A stretch of 64,000 nucleotides of DNA from assembly GCA_021234535.1 (NCBI GenBank), contig CM037843.1:14401677-14465676 (forward strand). The letters run 5' to 3'. A program made the position numbers and the translations under genes. The stretch comes from Stichopus chloronotus. Taxonomy: Eukaryota > Echinodermata > Holothuroidea > Aspidochirotida > Stichopodidae. This document shows positions 50,701 through 61,900 of the stretch, in pieces (position 1 is the stretch's first letter; each line of letters begins with the position of its first letter). The notes under the pieces are model-generated. The model was given only the letters and a program-made list of their open reading frames with translations, was not told the DNA's origin and made no database searches.

Positions 50701-51297
50701 AGAGTTTGAATTATGAATTAAAAGTTACATGCACGACTGAAATTTTCCTTGCCAAAAGGCTAAAAAATGGTCAATTTTTTGCATGCGCAGGCAAAGTTTT
50801 AAATGCACAGATTCAATATTACATGCACCCCCTATTTCAAACTCTGGTTACAACCAAGCAACCATCCCAACACATTCTGTTACAAGAAAAAAAGTGAAAA
50901 TGCTTGACTGGATGAAGCTTTAACAAATTTTAACAAAATTACTCTTCACATTACACAGAATGCTCATTGTACTTTGGGGGTGGAAAACTTGAAAGAATTA
51001 TCTGCTAAAAATGTCTATGGTTTGTGCATATATATCAGCGGTATACATCAACTCTGGCACAAACCGCAGACATAGGCCACTTGGTCCAGAGAGTCTCTTT
51101 ACTCTTACCAGAACACAGAGTGACCTCACAGTTTCTCCAATTTCCAACGTTTGGTGGTCTTCGTCTTCCAGGTGCTTCCACACTCTGATGCCTCCATCTT
51201 CACCACAACTGTAAAATGTTGTACCTGATCCGCTATAGCATACCTCCGTGTGGCCACTACAATGGAACATTTGCATTGGAGGAGCTTGTGAAGCCAT
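30794..51297 (-). CDS. WDHD1: WD repeat and HMG-box DNA-binding protein 1 (AND-1/Ctf4 orthologue), complete
   Basis: WDHD1 is the trimeric replisome hub that links the CMG helicase to DNA polymerase alpha and also binds chromatin. Twenty-three coding exons on the minus strand join with matching phases: 51109-51297, 50200-50351, 49754-49865, 49050-49100, 48172-48218, 47801-47849, 47068-47270, 45958-46108, 43966-44170, 43260-43414, 42575-42759, 42089-42170, 41166-41331, 40522-40639, 40191-40296, 38184-38361, 37671-37745, 36439-36677, 35565-35722, 34512-34697, 32826-32952, 31794-31932, 30794-31036. The total is about 1104 residues, near the roughly 1130 of the human protein. The start ATG (51295-51297) sits in ACCATGG and begins MASQAPPMQMFHCSGHTEVC; the stop is TGA 30794-30796. 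The order is WD40 propeller (about 1-320), acidic linker, Ctf4/Mcl1 middle region (about 400-820), acidic stretch, then HMG box. The exon 9 donor is uncertain (43966 or 43957; both keep phase). Exon 16 contains one extra base. Confidence 0.95.
36327..36375 (+). repeat. AATC-type tetranucleotide run
   Basis: Tandem TCAATCAATCAATCAATCA with later interruptions, in the WDHD1 intron between exons 18 and 19. Confidence 0.85.
36439..44170 (-). CDS. WDHD1: WDHD1 exons 9-18: acidic linker and Ctf4/Mcl1 middle region
   Basis: Exon 9 encodes an acidic linker (FTDLFDDMADEDLLDAV) like the linker after the human propeller. Exons 10-16 encode the second propeller and exons 17-18 the helical part that drives trimerisation and client-peptide binding in yeast Ctf4 (family knowledge). 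Diagnostic stretches are TPLQKPFVPSSTPVHLSSRF, WNMIGVIRCYDTDEES, VEFHDTSVHHSLHFDNQLNY, GDQCLGFQLYQ, KGKSDHHWIIGMQENPAQIR, FPPTLPRP and LAIKYASRSRKMLLAEKLSE. Confidence 0.93.
38184..38361 (-). CDS. WDHD1: WDHD1 exon 16 with a one-base frame break
   Basis: The exon starts in the frame KGKSDHHWIIGMQENPAQIRCVS and must continue CKGSTFPPTLPRP, as in the vertebrate protein. The second part lies in another frame. At the junction, around 38289-38292, the minus strand reads AGCTTGCAAG where AGC-TGC-AAG is expected, so one T looks extra. Without it the exon is 177 nt (59 codons) and its phase fits both neighbours; with it everything downstream is out of frame. All other exons are intact, so a sequence error or a rare allele is more likely than a dead gene. 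Confidence 0.85.
38990..39345 (-). repeat. AGGTCA repeat element with head region, minus orientation, in a WDHD1 intron
   Basis: Read on the minus strand it begins GGTTCCTGGCATCAGCAAGG, continues with GCAGTCAGGTTGGTGTGTGT, then one unit with GGTATGTAGGTTTGCCAT and a perfect DR1 at 39170-39182. The order and sequence match the element at 60430-60615 almost step for step, so this is a second copy of the same subfamily. Confidence 0.75.
39525..39830 (+). repeat. Imperfect CAT/CAC trinucleotide repeat
   Basis: About 300 bp of CATCAT/CACCAC units in a WDHD1 intron. It makes spurious poly-His and poly-Asp open frames on the two strands. Confidence 0.95.
44780..45530 (-). repeat. AGGTCA repeat array, minus orientation, in a WDHD1 intron
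   Basis: TGACCTTTGACCT (DR1 on the minus strand) occurs at 44883-44895, 45029-45041 and 45408-45420, with a one-base variant at 45262-45274. Adjacent spacings are 146 bp (44883 to 45029 and 45262 to 45408). Between them are TTGAGATATCATGTTTACAA-type words. A CA-rich tract lies at the right end (about 45535-45560). Confidence 0.8.
45958..51297 (-). CDS. WDHD1: WDHD1 exons 1-8: N-terminal WD40 propeller
   Basis: These eight exons encode residues 1 to about 318. Recognisable blade pieces are GHTEVCYSGSG with GGIRVWKHLEDED (exon 1), LPEGSPDGILCRFTAPVTHI (exon 2), DFTIKVIDLQDTS with AHTAPILSVAIDPLSEFV (exon 3), CDGSLKIWNISDK (exon 4), LARIAWKPKDGK (exon 6), VSWSPDGAHLAS with GFINVWNV (exon 7) and CAVWNPKTGTSIAFTNNLG (exon 8). 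Each aligns in order with the vertebrate protein. Three consecutive exons are very small (51, 47 and 49 nt), yet all have good splice sites and their phases interlock. In family members this propeller binds partners at the fork. Confidence 0.93.
46226..46591 (+). mobile_element. MITE-like element with terminal inverted repeats and CTTTAA direct repeats
   Basis: The element 46232-46585 starts CAGGGTTCCTGCAC and ends TGTAGGAACCTTG, imperfect inverted termini. It is flanked by CTTTAA on both sides (46226-46231 and 46586-46591), a probable target-site duplication. The interior is AT-rich, without coding capacity, and contains words such as CATGACTT and TTTTCCATGACC. The CAGGG ends suggest a hAT-type non-autonomous element, but the class is not proven. 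Confidence 0.6.
48471..48898 (+). repeat. About 97-bp direct duplication around a MITE fragment
   Basis: Copies at 48471-48567 and 48800-48898 share TTGCACAGATATGCAAAACA through CAAGTGAGGCAAAGAGATA, with few mismatches. The 230 bp between them starts AAGGTTCCTGCACC, like the MITE family. The block sits in the WDHD1 intron between exons 4 and 5. Confidence 0.8.
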
Positions 51298-51317
51298 GGT
51301 TGTCTGTTGTTAAAAGA

Positions 51318-52314
51318 CTGAAAGGGATATTTTTGCAGTATATTACTAAATTCTAGTTCCAAAATATTTCAAATGTTACAAAGTAGGCCTAGTAGAAGTA
51401 GTACAAAAACGGCATTAAAGTTGGCTAGTTATTACTTTAGAGGTTGTTAAACCAAAAAGATCAAGAAAAGTATAAATTAGGAGGCCATGATATGATTTTA
51501 AATACTGTAATCACATTCAAAGTGAACATTAGGCTAGCCTATCACAATCAGCAGTGATCACAATATCTGGCAAATGGCAAAAGAAGAATCATGGCATCCA
51601 AACAACATTGCATGCTCCAAAGTCTAAAGTCTACCTAGGCCTATAGCATTACAGGTAAACTTGTCTTACTCTTAGCCTCATAAAATAAAGTCTACGAGTT
51701 ACAACCCCTTCCTTAGGATTAGGCCCAGGAGTCAATATAGTATTTAGGTTAGACCAGTGTTCGTGCTAAGGATTGAACCTGGGAGGGAAGTCCCTCTCTA
51801 AAAATGCTTTGGAAGGGATTCTCAAAATCAAGGAGTTTTCACTTAGTGAAGATTCTATTGCAATTTATTGTGTGTATTTATGATTGTAGCTATGACCTCA
51901 GCTGCAAAAAAGTGCAGGCTTTTTCGGCATATGGGTAACCTTTGTGCGTTATTCAGGAGGCAAATGCTGGATTCATGCAATGCCGTGCCTTAGTGCGAAT
52001 ACTGGGCTAAACCGATAGGTTAGGACTAAGCTTTAGGCCTAGAAACTACAGGGGTGGAAACTCCGATACATGGCCTATAGGCTATATTGTAAGCTCAATA
52101 CACTCCACTGGCCGGGACTTACGACATGAAGCCTAATGGAGCAACACAATGTGAGTGTGACTAGTTCCAGGACTACGGTGTGACTGTTCCAGGACTAAGG
52201 CCCCTAGAATTGGGCCTAGTCCTGGCCTAACGTTAGGCTACAGTAGGCAAAGTAAGTTAGACTTAGCCTAGAGCTAAGATATTATTATTAAGTGAATTCG
52301 TTTGTCAGTCTCAC
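51318..52314 (-). other. WDHD1: WDHD1 first intron (5' UTR intron)
   Basis: It lies between the inferred leader donor and acceptor CTTTCAG. It carries a copy of a 230-bp dispersed repeat (51769-51991) and many TAGGCCTA-like words. There is no open frame of interest. Confidence 0.4.
51769..51991 (+). repeat. 230-bp dispersed repeat, copy 2
   Basis: It is a homologue, in the opposite orientation, of the segment at 18418-18650 and lies in the first WDHD1 intron. Shared words include TTGAACCTGGGAGGGAA, GATTCTATTGCAATTT and ATGACCTCAGCTGC. Confidence 0.6.
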
Positions 52315-52450
52315 CAATCTGATTCTGGATACTCTGCAGGTCTTATTGTTGGCTAAAACAGAATCGGCGATCAAGGATGGTCAGGGCTATTTTTCTTACG
52401 GTGTTACAAACAGCAGAATCAGGCGAGTCACACAGCATCGATGATCGAGC
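52315..52450 (-). other. WDHD1: Probable WDHD1 5' untranslated first exon
   Basis: Exon 1 of the coding sequence is preceded by an acceptor (CTTTCAG, exon from 51317), so an upstream non-coding exon is needed. A good donor, ATTG|GTGAGA, occurs on the minus strand at 52315/52314. The upstream limit is not visible; 52450 is only a guess short of the CCAAT box at 52466-52470. Confidence 0.4.
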
Positions 52451-52912
52451 CTGCCAGCCAGACTGCCAATGAGTTTTGAGTCGAGTGATCAAAATTTAAT
52501 CACAGTATACTATAGTATTCGACCAGGCGCCAGCTAACATTACTGCATACTTGGCTAAGTAACACAGGCTTAGCGAGACATACTCAGTAGTACGGTACAC
52601 ATAACATAAGTAACCAGTGCCGCTACAGAATTAGAACAGTGCTTGCATGTATTGCAGGCTAGCAATGGCAAACAAGTTTCGCGCCAGTACTAACCTTAAT
52701 TCAGCCGTTTTAACTGATTTCTACCAAATAGCCTGATCTAAAAATAGCTCAGTACGTAAACAATAACAAGAAATACCGACTCTGTGGCCAGGATACGACT
52801 GGGGAAAAGCAATCCTCCAGTGTAGGATCCCTACTCCATAGGTACGGTTTGTGCTCACGTACTGTAGGCTATACCGTAACCAAACGTTAGGACTGAACAT
52901 TGCACATTCATC
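52451..52912. promoter_or_regulatory. Head-to-head promoter of WDHD1 and ZFYVE19
   Basis: The two genes diverge. The inferred WDHD1 leader donor is at 52315 and the ZFYVE19 start codon at 52913, so a short shared control region is likely. It holds a consensus E2F site (TTTCGCGCC, 52677-52685) and a CCAAT box (52466-52470); no TATA box stands out. Transcription starts cannot be placed from sequence alone. Confidence 0.5.
52677..52685 (+). promoter_or_regulatory. E2F-type binding site
   Basis: TTTCGCGCC matches the E2F/DP consensus TTTSSCGC, in a window where CpG is scarce. It lies about 230 bp upstream of the ZFYVE19 ATG and about 360 bp from the WDHD1 leader donor. Vertebrate replication genes are commonly E2F-driven, which fits WDHD1. 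Confidence 0.5.
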
Positions 52913-55900
52913 ATGGACAACCGTTGTTATAGTTGCACCAGTAGTTTTGGTATATTCAAGAAAGAGGTGAGATTTGAGCATAATCAAATTTATCAGAGTA
53001 ACACAACAACAAACAATCATCCTTGCCCAAACGGCCAACGAGTAGTTAGTCCAACGAGTAAAGTTAGGCCTAACGAGTAACGTTAGGCCAGTTATACTTT
53101 TACTGTTCAATCTAAGCCCACGTACCAAGTTTCTGTACTAAAAACGTTAGTAGGCCTAAACATGGCTTATAAGTCTAATCGTTTCTTAATGTTAATTGTA
53201 AGGCTTACAGGTTGTCTGATCTTGGCTAGCTGAATAATTTTCATGCCTCGACAAATACTGAGTAGCAGGACTTGATAATATCCTCGGACAGATACCCCCT
53301 GCATAATACTCCCATCAAAATTAAAACAAATAACAAATGAATAACTGCATGTTTACTTTAAAAATAGGCAAATCACAAAAGAAAAATCTTGCCTAAAACG
53401 TAAGCTGCAAATAACCATCAAACGCACAGTAGAAGGCTGTACGGTGGCCTACAAGAGGTGAGTTTGCATTGGATCGAATTTGTTGAACCACAGGGACTTT
53501 GTTGTGCGGCACAGTGGCAATGACTTGTCCATGGAAAAATTGCCTACCACACTGGCAGTCCTCTGCTAACACTAAGTTGCTAACACTAAGTCACTAACAC
53601 TAAGTCAGTGGTTGTTTGCTGTGTATAGTATGGTTACTTGTGAGTTGTTTGTAATAGTAGGCTCCCCTCAGCAAATTTTATTAAAGTTAATTCTCTGGAT
53701 GGTAGAACAAAAGCTGTATTTGCCCTGGGGTATTTGTATGTAAGGCCCCCATTTTTCCACTTCCACAAAATGGGAAATTCAGTTTTCCTCTTTTCATATT
53801 CTGTTTTGGTTTTTTCATTTTCAACTTTCCCTTTCCATGATATTTGATTTCAGACATTAACAGCAATTGCAAGTTTCTATGACATTCATTTTCTATTGCC
53901 ACATGCCCTGTGTGTTTGCAAAAGTGTGTTGCGCTTGGCATATCATAGTAAGTGCTCATTTTGGGGAATACTCGGTTGATTCAAGCACCTGCTGCTGGCT
54001 GCAGCTGGTCCACTTGCGTGTCACATTTCACATTGTGTTACAATTGAGTTTCTTTGATATTGATTGTAAGTTTATACAGAAAACATTGAAAAGTCACACA
54101 TTAACATTTTGTTGCTTAGTTAAATATAACCATACCTCTTATTTTAGAAGCTTTGTCCAAAATTGGTAAATTCAGTGAATTCCTGTAGAAATTTTCATTT
54201 CCATGATATTCGTGGAAAATCGCGGACTCTGTATTTGTGGGAAGAGGGTGATTGTTCGCTGTGTTCATCAGCCAAAAATTTTGAGGTGTTGCTCTTTGTG
54301 AAGCAAACATGACATCAGTCAAAGTACTGGTTGTTGGTATACTGTAATGGCATAACAATAGTAGATAGGTTGTTACTCAAACTAAAAGTCTTGGCAAAAT
54401 ACGCTATACTGTAGGTCCAGCAACTCTAAACCTTTTCTAACTTTACACCATGACAGTGACTGTACAGAGCAGGAAATGATTTTAAGGCTGCTGCAGTATA
54501 TAAGCAAGATAATTTTTACTCCAAGACTGGTGACTGTAGCAAGACATGATGTGGACTCAATGAACACTTAAGCTTTTCATTGCATGAGCCTAGTGTCAGC
54601 AAGCCTGCAACGATCACTTGCAACCAGATCATTGGAGACCTAACATCTCTCGTTTTTAATAGCAGTATGTGTAGACCTAGGAATTTTAACTCACTTTCTT
54701 CAATCAGAATCTTGCTTTCCTCAACCATCTGTCATCTATTTTACTTTTTATTAATTCAACCTGCAAGTTGAATCGCCAAATAAATGGAACTCTGATTGTC
54801 AAATCTGAATCGATCCCTTCGATATCTCTCTCTCACTCCTACAAGTCTTAACGCTTCAGACCTCAAAGGAAAGTAACTTTCTTTTTAATCTCTTTGCTGA
54901 CGACTGTTTTGTGTCTTTCGATAATTTGTCCACTCTTATATGCAGGTAGCCTGTGGAAAATGCGGATTTGGATTTTGCAAGAAGTGCCTTCCTCACCAAG
55001 TCAAATTATCGTCTTCAAAAACTGCTCCTGTCCCTGTGTGCAACAAGTGCTTTCAGTCTCTTCAGCAGACAAAGACACAAAAAATTGCAGCAGAAGGAAC
55101 AAAATATGATGAACTTCCTGAAAATTTTAAGAAGTAAGTCCCATTTGTTAAGTGATTGGTCATACACTTGACCAAGTAAGATAATTTAAGCAAAAATTTT
55201 ATTGTTACCTTCAGTGCAGTTAAAACTGAAGCATCCATTTGCAAGCCTTTGACAGTACTTTAAGATAAAGGGAGTTAGATTGCATGACATTTCTACTGCT
55301 TAATCATAAGTTATATCTACCATGTGGAGATATGCTACTGTACTCTGCAACCCATTTGATGATCTAACAAATGGAACTAGTGGGAAACTTTCAAACTGTG
55401 GTAGCTCTTTTGCTAGAGTTTTTATACAGCAATCCATAACTGGCTTGAATTTTGTACTCAAGCACACCCCTAGTTTCAACTTATCAAAATAGGTAAAACC
55501 TTTTTATGTGAGAGTGAGTTTGATATTTAGTAGGTAATGAATGTGTGAAATTGTGGGGAAAAAGTCCTTGTTGACTTGACAGACAGTGCTGTCAATATAC
55601 TTTTTTCTTCATTTGGAAGGAGAGTAGCTGCTTTACAGACCAAAGAGGGAGATTCAAGAAATCCAGTGAAAGGCATAGATACCCAGAAATTGTCAAAAAC
55701 TGACCAGAAGCTATCACCAGCTGACCAGGATATAGCCAGCAGATTAGCCAAATTGAAAGCAGATAAAAACCAGGCCATGGGCAAGTATTTATTTATAATA
55801 GTTGATGACATCATATGCACGTCTTTTTCCCCACATAGTCCTATTGAATAAGATGTTTCTGTACTTCTGTGTTATGACAAACCTGTTTAAGAATTCTTCA

Positions 55901-58900
55901 AAGTTAATTTGTTAACTCTTTCCAAAGTGTTTGAATCATTTGTGAATGATTTTTGATTCCTTGCCGAAGGCGGGCAAGGAATCTTTGCGATGGTGATTCG
56001 GTGTATGTGCGTGCCTATGTGTGTGTGTATGTATGTGTGTGAGCAAAATCTTGTGAACGCTCTAGCTTTTGAAGGGAAAGTGCAAGGTGGGTCAAAGTTG
56101 GTGTGTTGAGAGAACATATGAAGATCTCGGCTGCGATTGTTTTCGGTGAAGTTCAAAGGTCATCTGAGGTCACCATCAGGCAGAATGTGTACAAGCTATG
56201 TTTGCAGTATCTCAGAAACGACAAGTTACATCATTTTCAAACTTGGGTGGTATGTACTGCCCTGTAAGTAAGTGAGATTGTGAGGGTATTCTTGTAGGTC
56301 AAAGGTCATCTAGGGTCATCAGAAGTCATAATGTGAACAGCTTGTGAACACTCTATCTTTTGAAGGGAATGTGCAGGAGAGTCCAAAGTCAGTGCGTGGG
56401 GAGGACATTTAAAGATCTTGACTGGGATTGATTTTGGTGGATGCCAAAGGTCACCAGAGGTCATCTGCAGACAGACTATAGACAAAGCATGTTTGCAGTA
56501 CCTCATGAACTGCACATTGCACAAACTTTGACCTTCGAGGATATGTAGGACTTTCTAAGTAAATAAGGTGAGGGTGTGTCTTGTGATCAGAGGTCATGTG
56601 GGGTCATCAGAGGTCGTAACATGAAAAAAACATGTAAACACACTATTTACAAAGGAGGAGATAATTTCAATATTTACGAAGGGGAGACAATTTCACACTT
56701 TAAAGTTGTTCTTTTTAGATGGAGTATATAAATATAATTACTGGTTTAAGTTTTGATGTGGGTCAAAGGTCATCTGAGGTCCTTGAGTACAAAGTGTTAA
56801 GACGTTTGCTGATGTTTCTCTCCTTCTGTATTTTCCTATGGGTGGAAGGCATTTGAGCTCCTTCCAGGCAAAGACTAGCAACGCTTGCACATTTAGGAAG
56901 TTCCAATTTGAAAACTTTTACCTGTCAGTTAGGTAATAAAGTGTAGTTGCTGTACTAATTTCACAAGTTTTTGACATAGAATGATGAAACTACATCTACG
57001 GATCTTCAGCTGGCATCATGCTGGTTTCTAATAAAGTACTGTATGTCTGAAAGCATCTGTAAAGTATCTAAAAGCCCAATTTGGTTAAGTTCAGCAGGTA
57101 CAATACACCTTTGAGTTTCTATTTAGTCCCCAATTCAGCTGTACAGTATTTGGTATCATGCTTCTTTTATTTATTACTCTTGTTTTGACAGTTAAAAGTG
57201 CTCACTTAGTTTTCAAAGCCATAATTGGCTTTTAATTTCATCTGAGACATTTGTTTGGTCTGAAAATGGTGATTGACCAATGACCTCTGTGGAAAATGGG
57301 AGAAAGGTTGACCCTTATCTTTCCCAGAGGAATCATTATCTGAGATACAGCGCTCCTTCTGTCATCAAACAATGTAGAATAGATTTGTTTTTTGAAGTGG
57401 AGACAGTTGCACATGGAAGATTTCTGTGAGGGAAAAGTCTTATTGTGCAAAAGAGATAAATAAGTTATTACTTGGTCATATGATGGGGTAGATGGAGGAA
57501 TTTATGTAATTTATATAATTGGCAGTCATTTCAACTGTCATATGAGTATATCTCTTGTTCCTGGGAAATTTGTACCGTACCTAGGCTACCACTGTGCAGG
57601 CTGGAGAATTCTTGGCCACCAGTGTTATCTTACATTACATGCATACAGCAGGTACAGGTATTGAAAAATGGTGTGCAGTATTAATGGCGTCATCTGGTGT
57701 ATCCTGTGGTTACTACAGTAAACTGTAACTTGAAAAAAATTAATGGAAGTGCATGTATTAGTGGCAAGGAATCACTAAGCCTCTTGGCTTTCTTGTTATT
57801 TTATGGTAAAACTGTTTGTCTTCTTTTATGTTAAGTCTCACATTCCATGACAAGTTTTAGTAGTTTATCAGATTTATAAGTTACTTCTGAATAGGACTTC
57901 AAGGTTCACTGAATAAAAGTGGACTCTCGCATGTTTCGAATCTAATATCATAGACAAAGATATTGAGAAACGATATGATAAACCATAGCGACCCATACTT
58001 CTATTACAGTTAACAGCAGTGCGCAGAATACAGTATGACAATATTCCTTTAAACTGCAAATCACTCAACAGTCGGTCACCCATGTAATCACATATTACAT
58101 CATAAGTAGTTCAAATAATATCAAATAATAATTTTGTATCATCCTCTGTGATTGTATCCTTTCCACTTTGCTACACAATGTCTGTATTGGTAACGCAAAC
58201 TCTGTATTGGTAACGCAAACTCATATCCTGTTAAGCATAATTATAGCCATACTGTAGGTCAACATATCACAGTAAGAAACATTACATTCTAGAACTGGAG
58301 TAGAAACTTGAGTAGAATTAATGCTTCATGCAGTACCTATGACAAGTGATTGCATTGCTGTCTTTAATTTTGTTCAGTGTTACAGTGTTATGTAGTTTTT
58401 GATATGTAACTTACAGTAAATGCAATAATAAGATTTTGACTATTCAAAGATTTGAGAAAGACAAAAAATTGTAGGACTCTCAGATAACTCATTGACCAGC
58501 AGATTATGGTTTGGTTAACTTGGTAACTTTTTCCAGAAGGTGCAAGTTAAAGTGTTTATTGTTAAGTCATAATGAACAGCGAGAATAGTAAGTGTCTGTG
58601 TATTACACACAATAAGTAGAACAGAAGTCATTGTGACCATTAGCACATGTCCATGGGGATGCACTGCACAAGTCTTTCAAGGACACAACTTTTGAAATAA
58701 AAGTTCATCATATAAACTTGTTACTGATATCATCAGTGAAAGAGATGTTTTGGTCACCATCAAACATTTATATTCAAATATGAGATGTTTATGAAGTTCA
58801 TCTGTATATATGTAATCACTTGTTACAATATTTCATTTTAACGAGATATTTGTCATGAACAAGACCGTTTTGTTTTATTTTATGTGCAAAGCGGTCGATA

Positions 58901-61900
58901 TGTACAGGAACCCATTTTCTTCATTGCTATATCTCAACAGGACATACGGCATCTGTTGATGAAATGGAAGAGCGGTTGAGGGCCTTGAAAGACCTTCCAA
59001 GCAAGTCAGAAGAAGGCCACCAGTCTCAGGTGCTGTAAACAGTATTTCAACTTGACAGTTTTCATGTAGATTTGAGGATTTTCTGTAATGTTATTGAACC
59101 TTCAGAAAACCTCATTACCTTGATAAGTGATGTAACATGAAAACTGTTGCACTTGCTTTCAAAGAAATGTGAAGTGATCTTTCCCAGGGTTGGGAGGTAG
59201 GATAGGGGAGAAGTTGCCCCCTCCAATTTGTAGATAGATCCACAGCACCCATTTTAAAAAAAAAATGCCCTTGTTGATATTATTTTCATGTAATGAGACA
59301 CTTTGTAGTGCCCTCTTAAACAATTACCCCCAACTGTGAGACATTTGCCCTTTTAGACATCTACCCCCAATTGTAGTTGTGTCAGCACAGTTGCGTCAGC
59401 ACAGAAGAGCAGAAAAGAAGAGGGTGTTAGAAATGGGGGAGGGAAGAGTAAGGGAAAGAATTGCATTGATGGGGTTAAGATTGAAGAAAGAGTGGACAGA
59501 GCTGATCTTGTATTAACTGTTCATGGATGTTCATACAACCTTAACACCAGTGAATGTTAGCTTGGCACCAACATATCTATTACAAAGCAGGTGAAGATGA
59601 TGCTCACTGGAAAACTATTTCCATTGCACCTGTTGCTTTCTCTCAATCCCAGAACACCCCCTTCCCTCCAACTATGAACCCCCAAACCCTTAAAACTGAC
59701 TGCAGATGCACCAGTGCTCATAAAACCAACTATGCAAATTTTTCAATAGGTGTATCAAGCACCAGACACAAGGACCGGACAAGAACAAGCTCAAGATCTA
59801 ATGAAACAGATGAAGGAGGAAGTCAACTTAGACAATAGGTTAGCAGGCTCTTCATCAAAAGGAGGAGGTAAGGTATCACAGTCTGTGTGATACAGACTAT
59901 CGAGGACAGAGGATGGGATGGGTGGGGGAAAGGATGAGTTACAAGTACTGGATATCATTAGAACATAGAGAAACATTATGTGATAGTCCAACATGTGACG
60001 AATGCTAATCAGCGAGAACCAGACCTGCCAAATCCAAAAGTCGGACCTGTAAATTTGAAAAGAAAAACAAAGGTGAGAGATTGTGATCAGCTTTGTTTAC
60101 TTAAGCCACAGTTTAAACTGTGTCTCCTCTTCTTTCATATCAGTTTGGACTACTTAACCTAACCCATCTTCTGGTGGTTGTTTCCTATGAGTCAGCAAGG
60201 GGCCAATACAGCACGTAAAAGTTTGAGTGACATGTTGAAACCTATAAAGAGTGGTTTGTTAGGTTTACATTGTTATCACTATCTGGTGTAGTGCATATCT
60301 TTTATAGGCATACATTGTAGCCATTTTCAAATAACACTTGCTGTGGAGACATTAAAGTAATGTTCTTGATCCCTGTAACAGAGGTACGTCCACAATCATC
60401 ACCTGTCGTACCTCAAAGCAAGTGTGCATTTGTTGGTTCCTTGGGTTAGCAAAGGAACCTATGCAGTCAGGTTGGCGTGTGTGTGTGCATCTGTGGCACT
60501 TGCTTAGGTACGCTCTAACTCACTAGGGGAAAGTCAGATGAAAGTCAAACTTGGTATGTAGGTTTGCCATATTGAGAAGGTGTGCCCTATTGTTTTTGGT
60601 GGAGGTCAAAGGTCATCTGGAGGAACTGGGGGCAAAAGTTTGTTTTGCTTGGGTACGCTGTAACTCAATAGGGGAAAGTCAGATGAAAGTCAAACTTGGT
60701 ATGTAGGTTTGCCATATTGAGAAGGTGTGCCCTATTGTTTTTGGTGGAGGTCAAAGGTCATCTGGGGGAACTGGGGTCAAAAGCCTGTTTTGCTTGGGTA
60801 CGCTGTAATTCAATAGGGGAATGTCAGATGAAAGTCAAACTTGGTATGTAGGTTTGCCATATTGAGAAGGTGTGCCCTATCATTCTTGGTGGAGGTCAAA
60901 GGTCATCTGGGGGAACTGGGAGCAAAAGTCTGAAAACCTTGATATGCTATGGATGCTCATATATTCCATCAGTCCCCCTCCAGTGCATCATGGAAGTACT
61001 GCTTGAGTTAGCAGTTTCTTGTTCAAATGTAAAAAGCAGCAGTGCTGTTTACAGTAATGTAGTTGGTCACACCAGACAAGTTTTGGCTGGATCAGTTTAC
61101 CTCCCCCGTGCCTGAGTGCTAATGTGTGCATTCATGTATATAAGTGTCTTTTCAATTAGTGAGGTGGGCAGGTAACAATGAAAGAAAATAAGTCAGTTGG
61201 TGTTCTTACCAGTTTAAACTAGACTCCAGGAGTTTCCTCCAGGGCATGCTGTCAGTTTGATGGCCTTTAAAAGGGCATAGATGTGATAAGCCTTATTGCA
61301 ATTTACAGAGCCCCTTCTTGAAATGAGAGATTCGCAGCTGTTTGTGTTTTGTAAAATGAATGGGATATTGCTGTATATTGCAGAAATCAACATCCTCAAT
61401 CTATTGCATTAATTGAAATGGCCTTTTTAGATATTTATGAACTCAGACATATCATTTTGCAGTTTGTATATTTCAAGTACAAGGAACCATAGTGCCCATA
61501 GGCTGTCATGAAATCATGCAAAATACTTCTTTTCTTACAGATTGTATGTAACACTGTTGATCGTTGGCACGTTAGTGCTATGGAAGTGGTTCCATTTTGG
61601 TGCATGTTTGTCATGTTTGGGGTCCAATGTCTGAAATGAGCCATTTTATAAAAGCATGAAATGTGTTTCTGTCTCTGCATATTTTATGTTACAGTGAGGT
61701 TCATGGTCAGAAATGGGCCATATGGGCTATTGTACAAAATAATGCAATAAGCTCCCGTTTACTTCATAATTTACATTATACTCTCCATCTGTGCAAGGAA
61801 CCACAGTGCCCTTGGGCTCTTGGTGTACATTCATGTACCCTTGCAGAAAAATGTTAAACCTCCCTTTTACAAGTTATGGTTTTTGATTCCTTGCCAAAGG

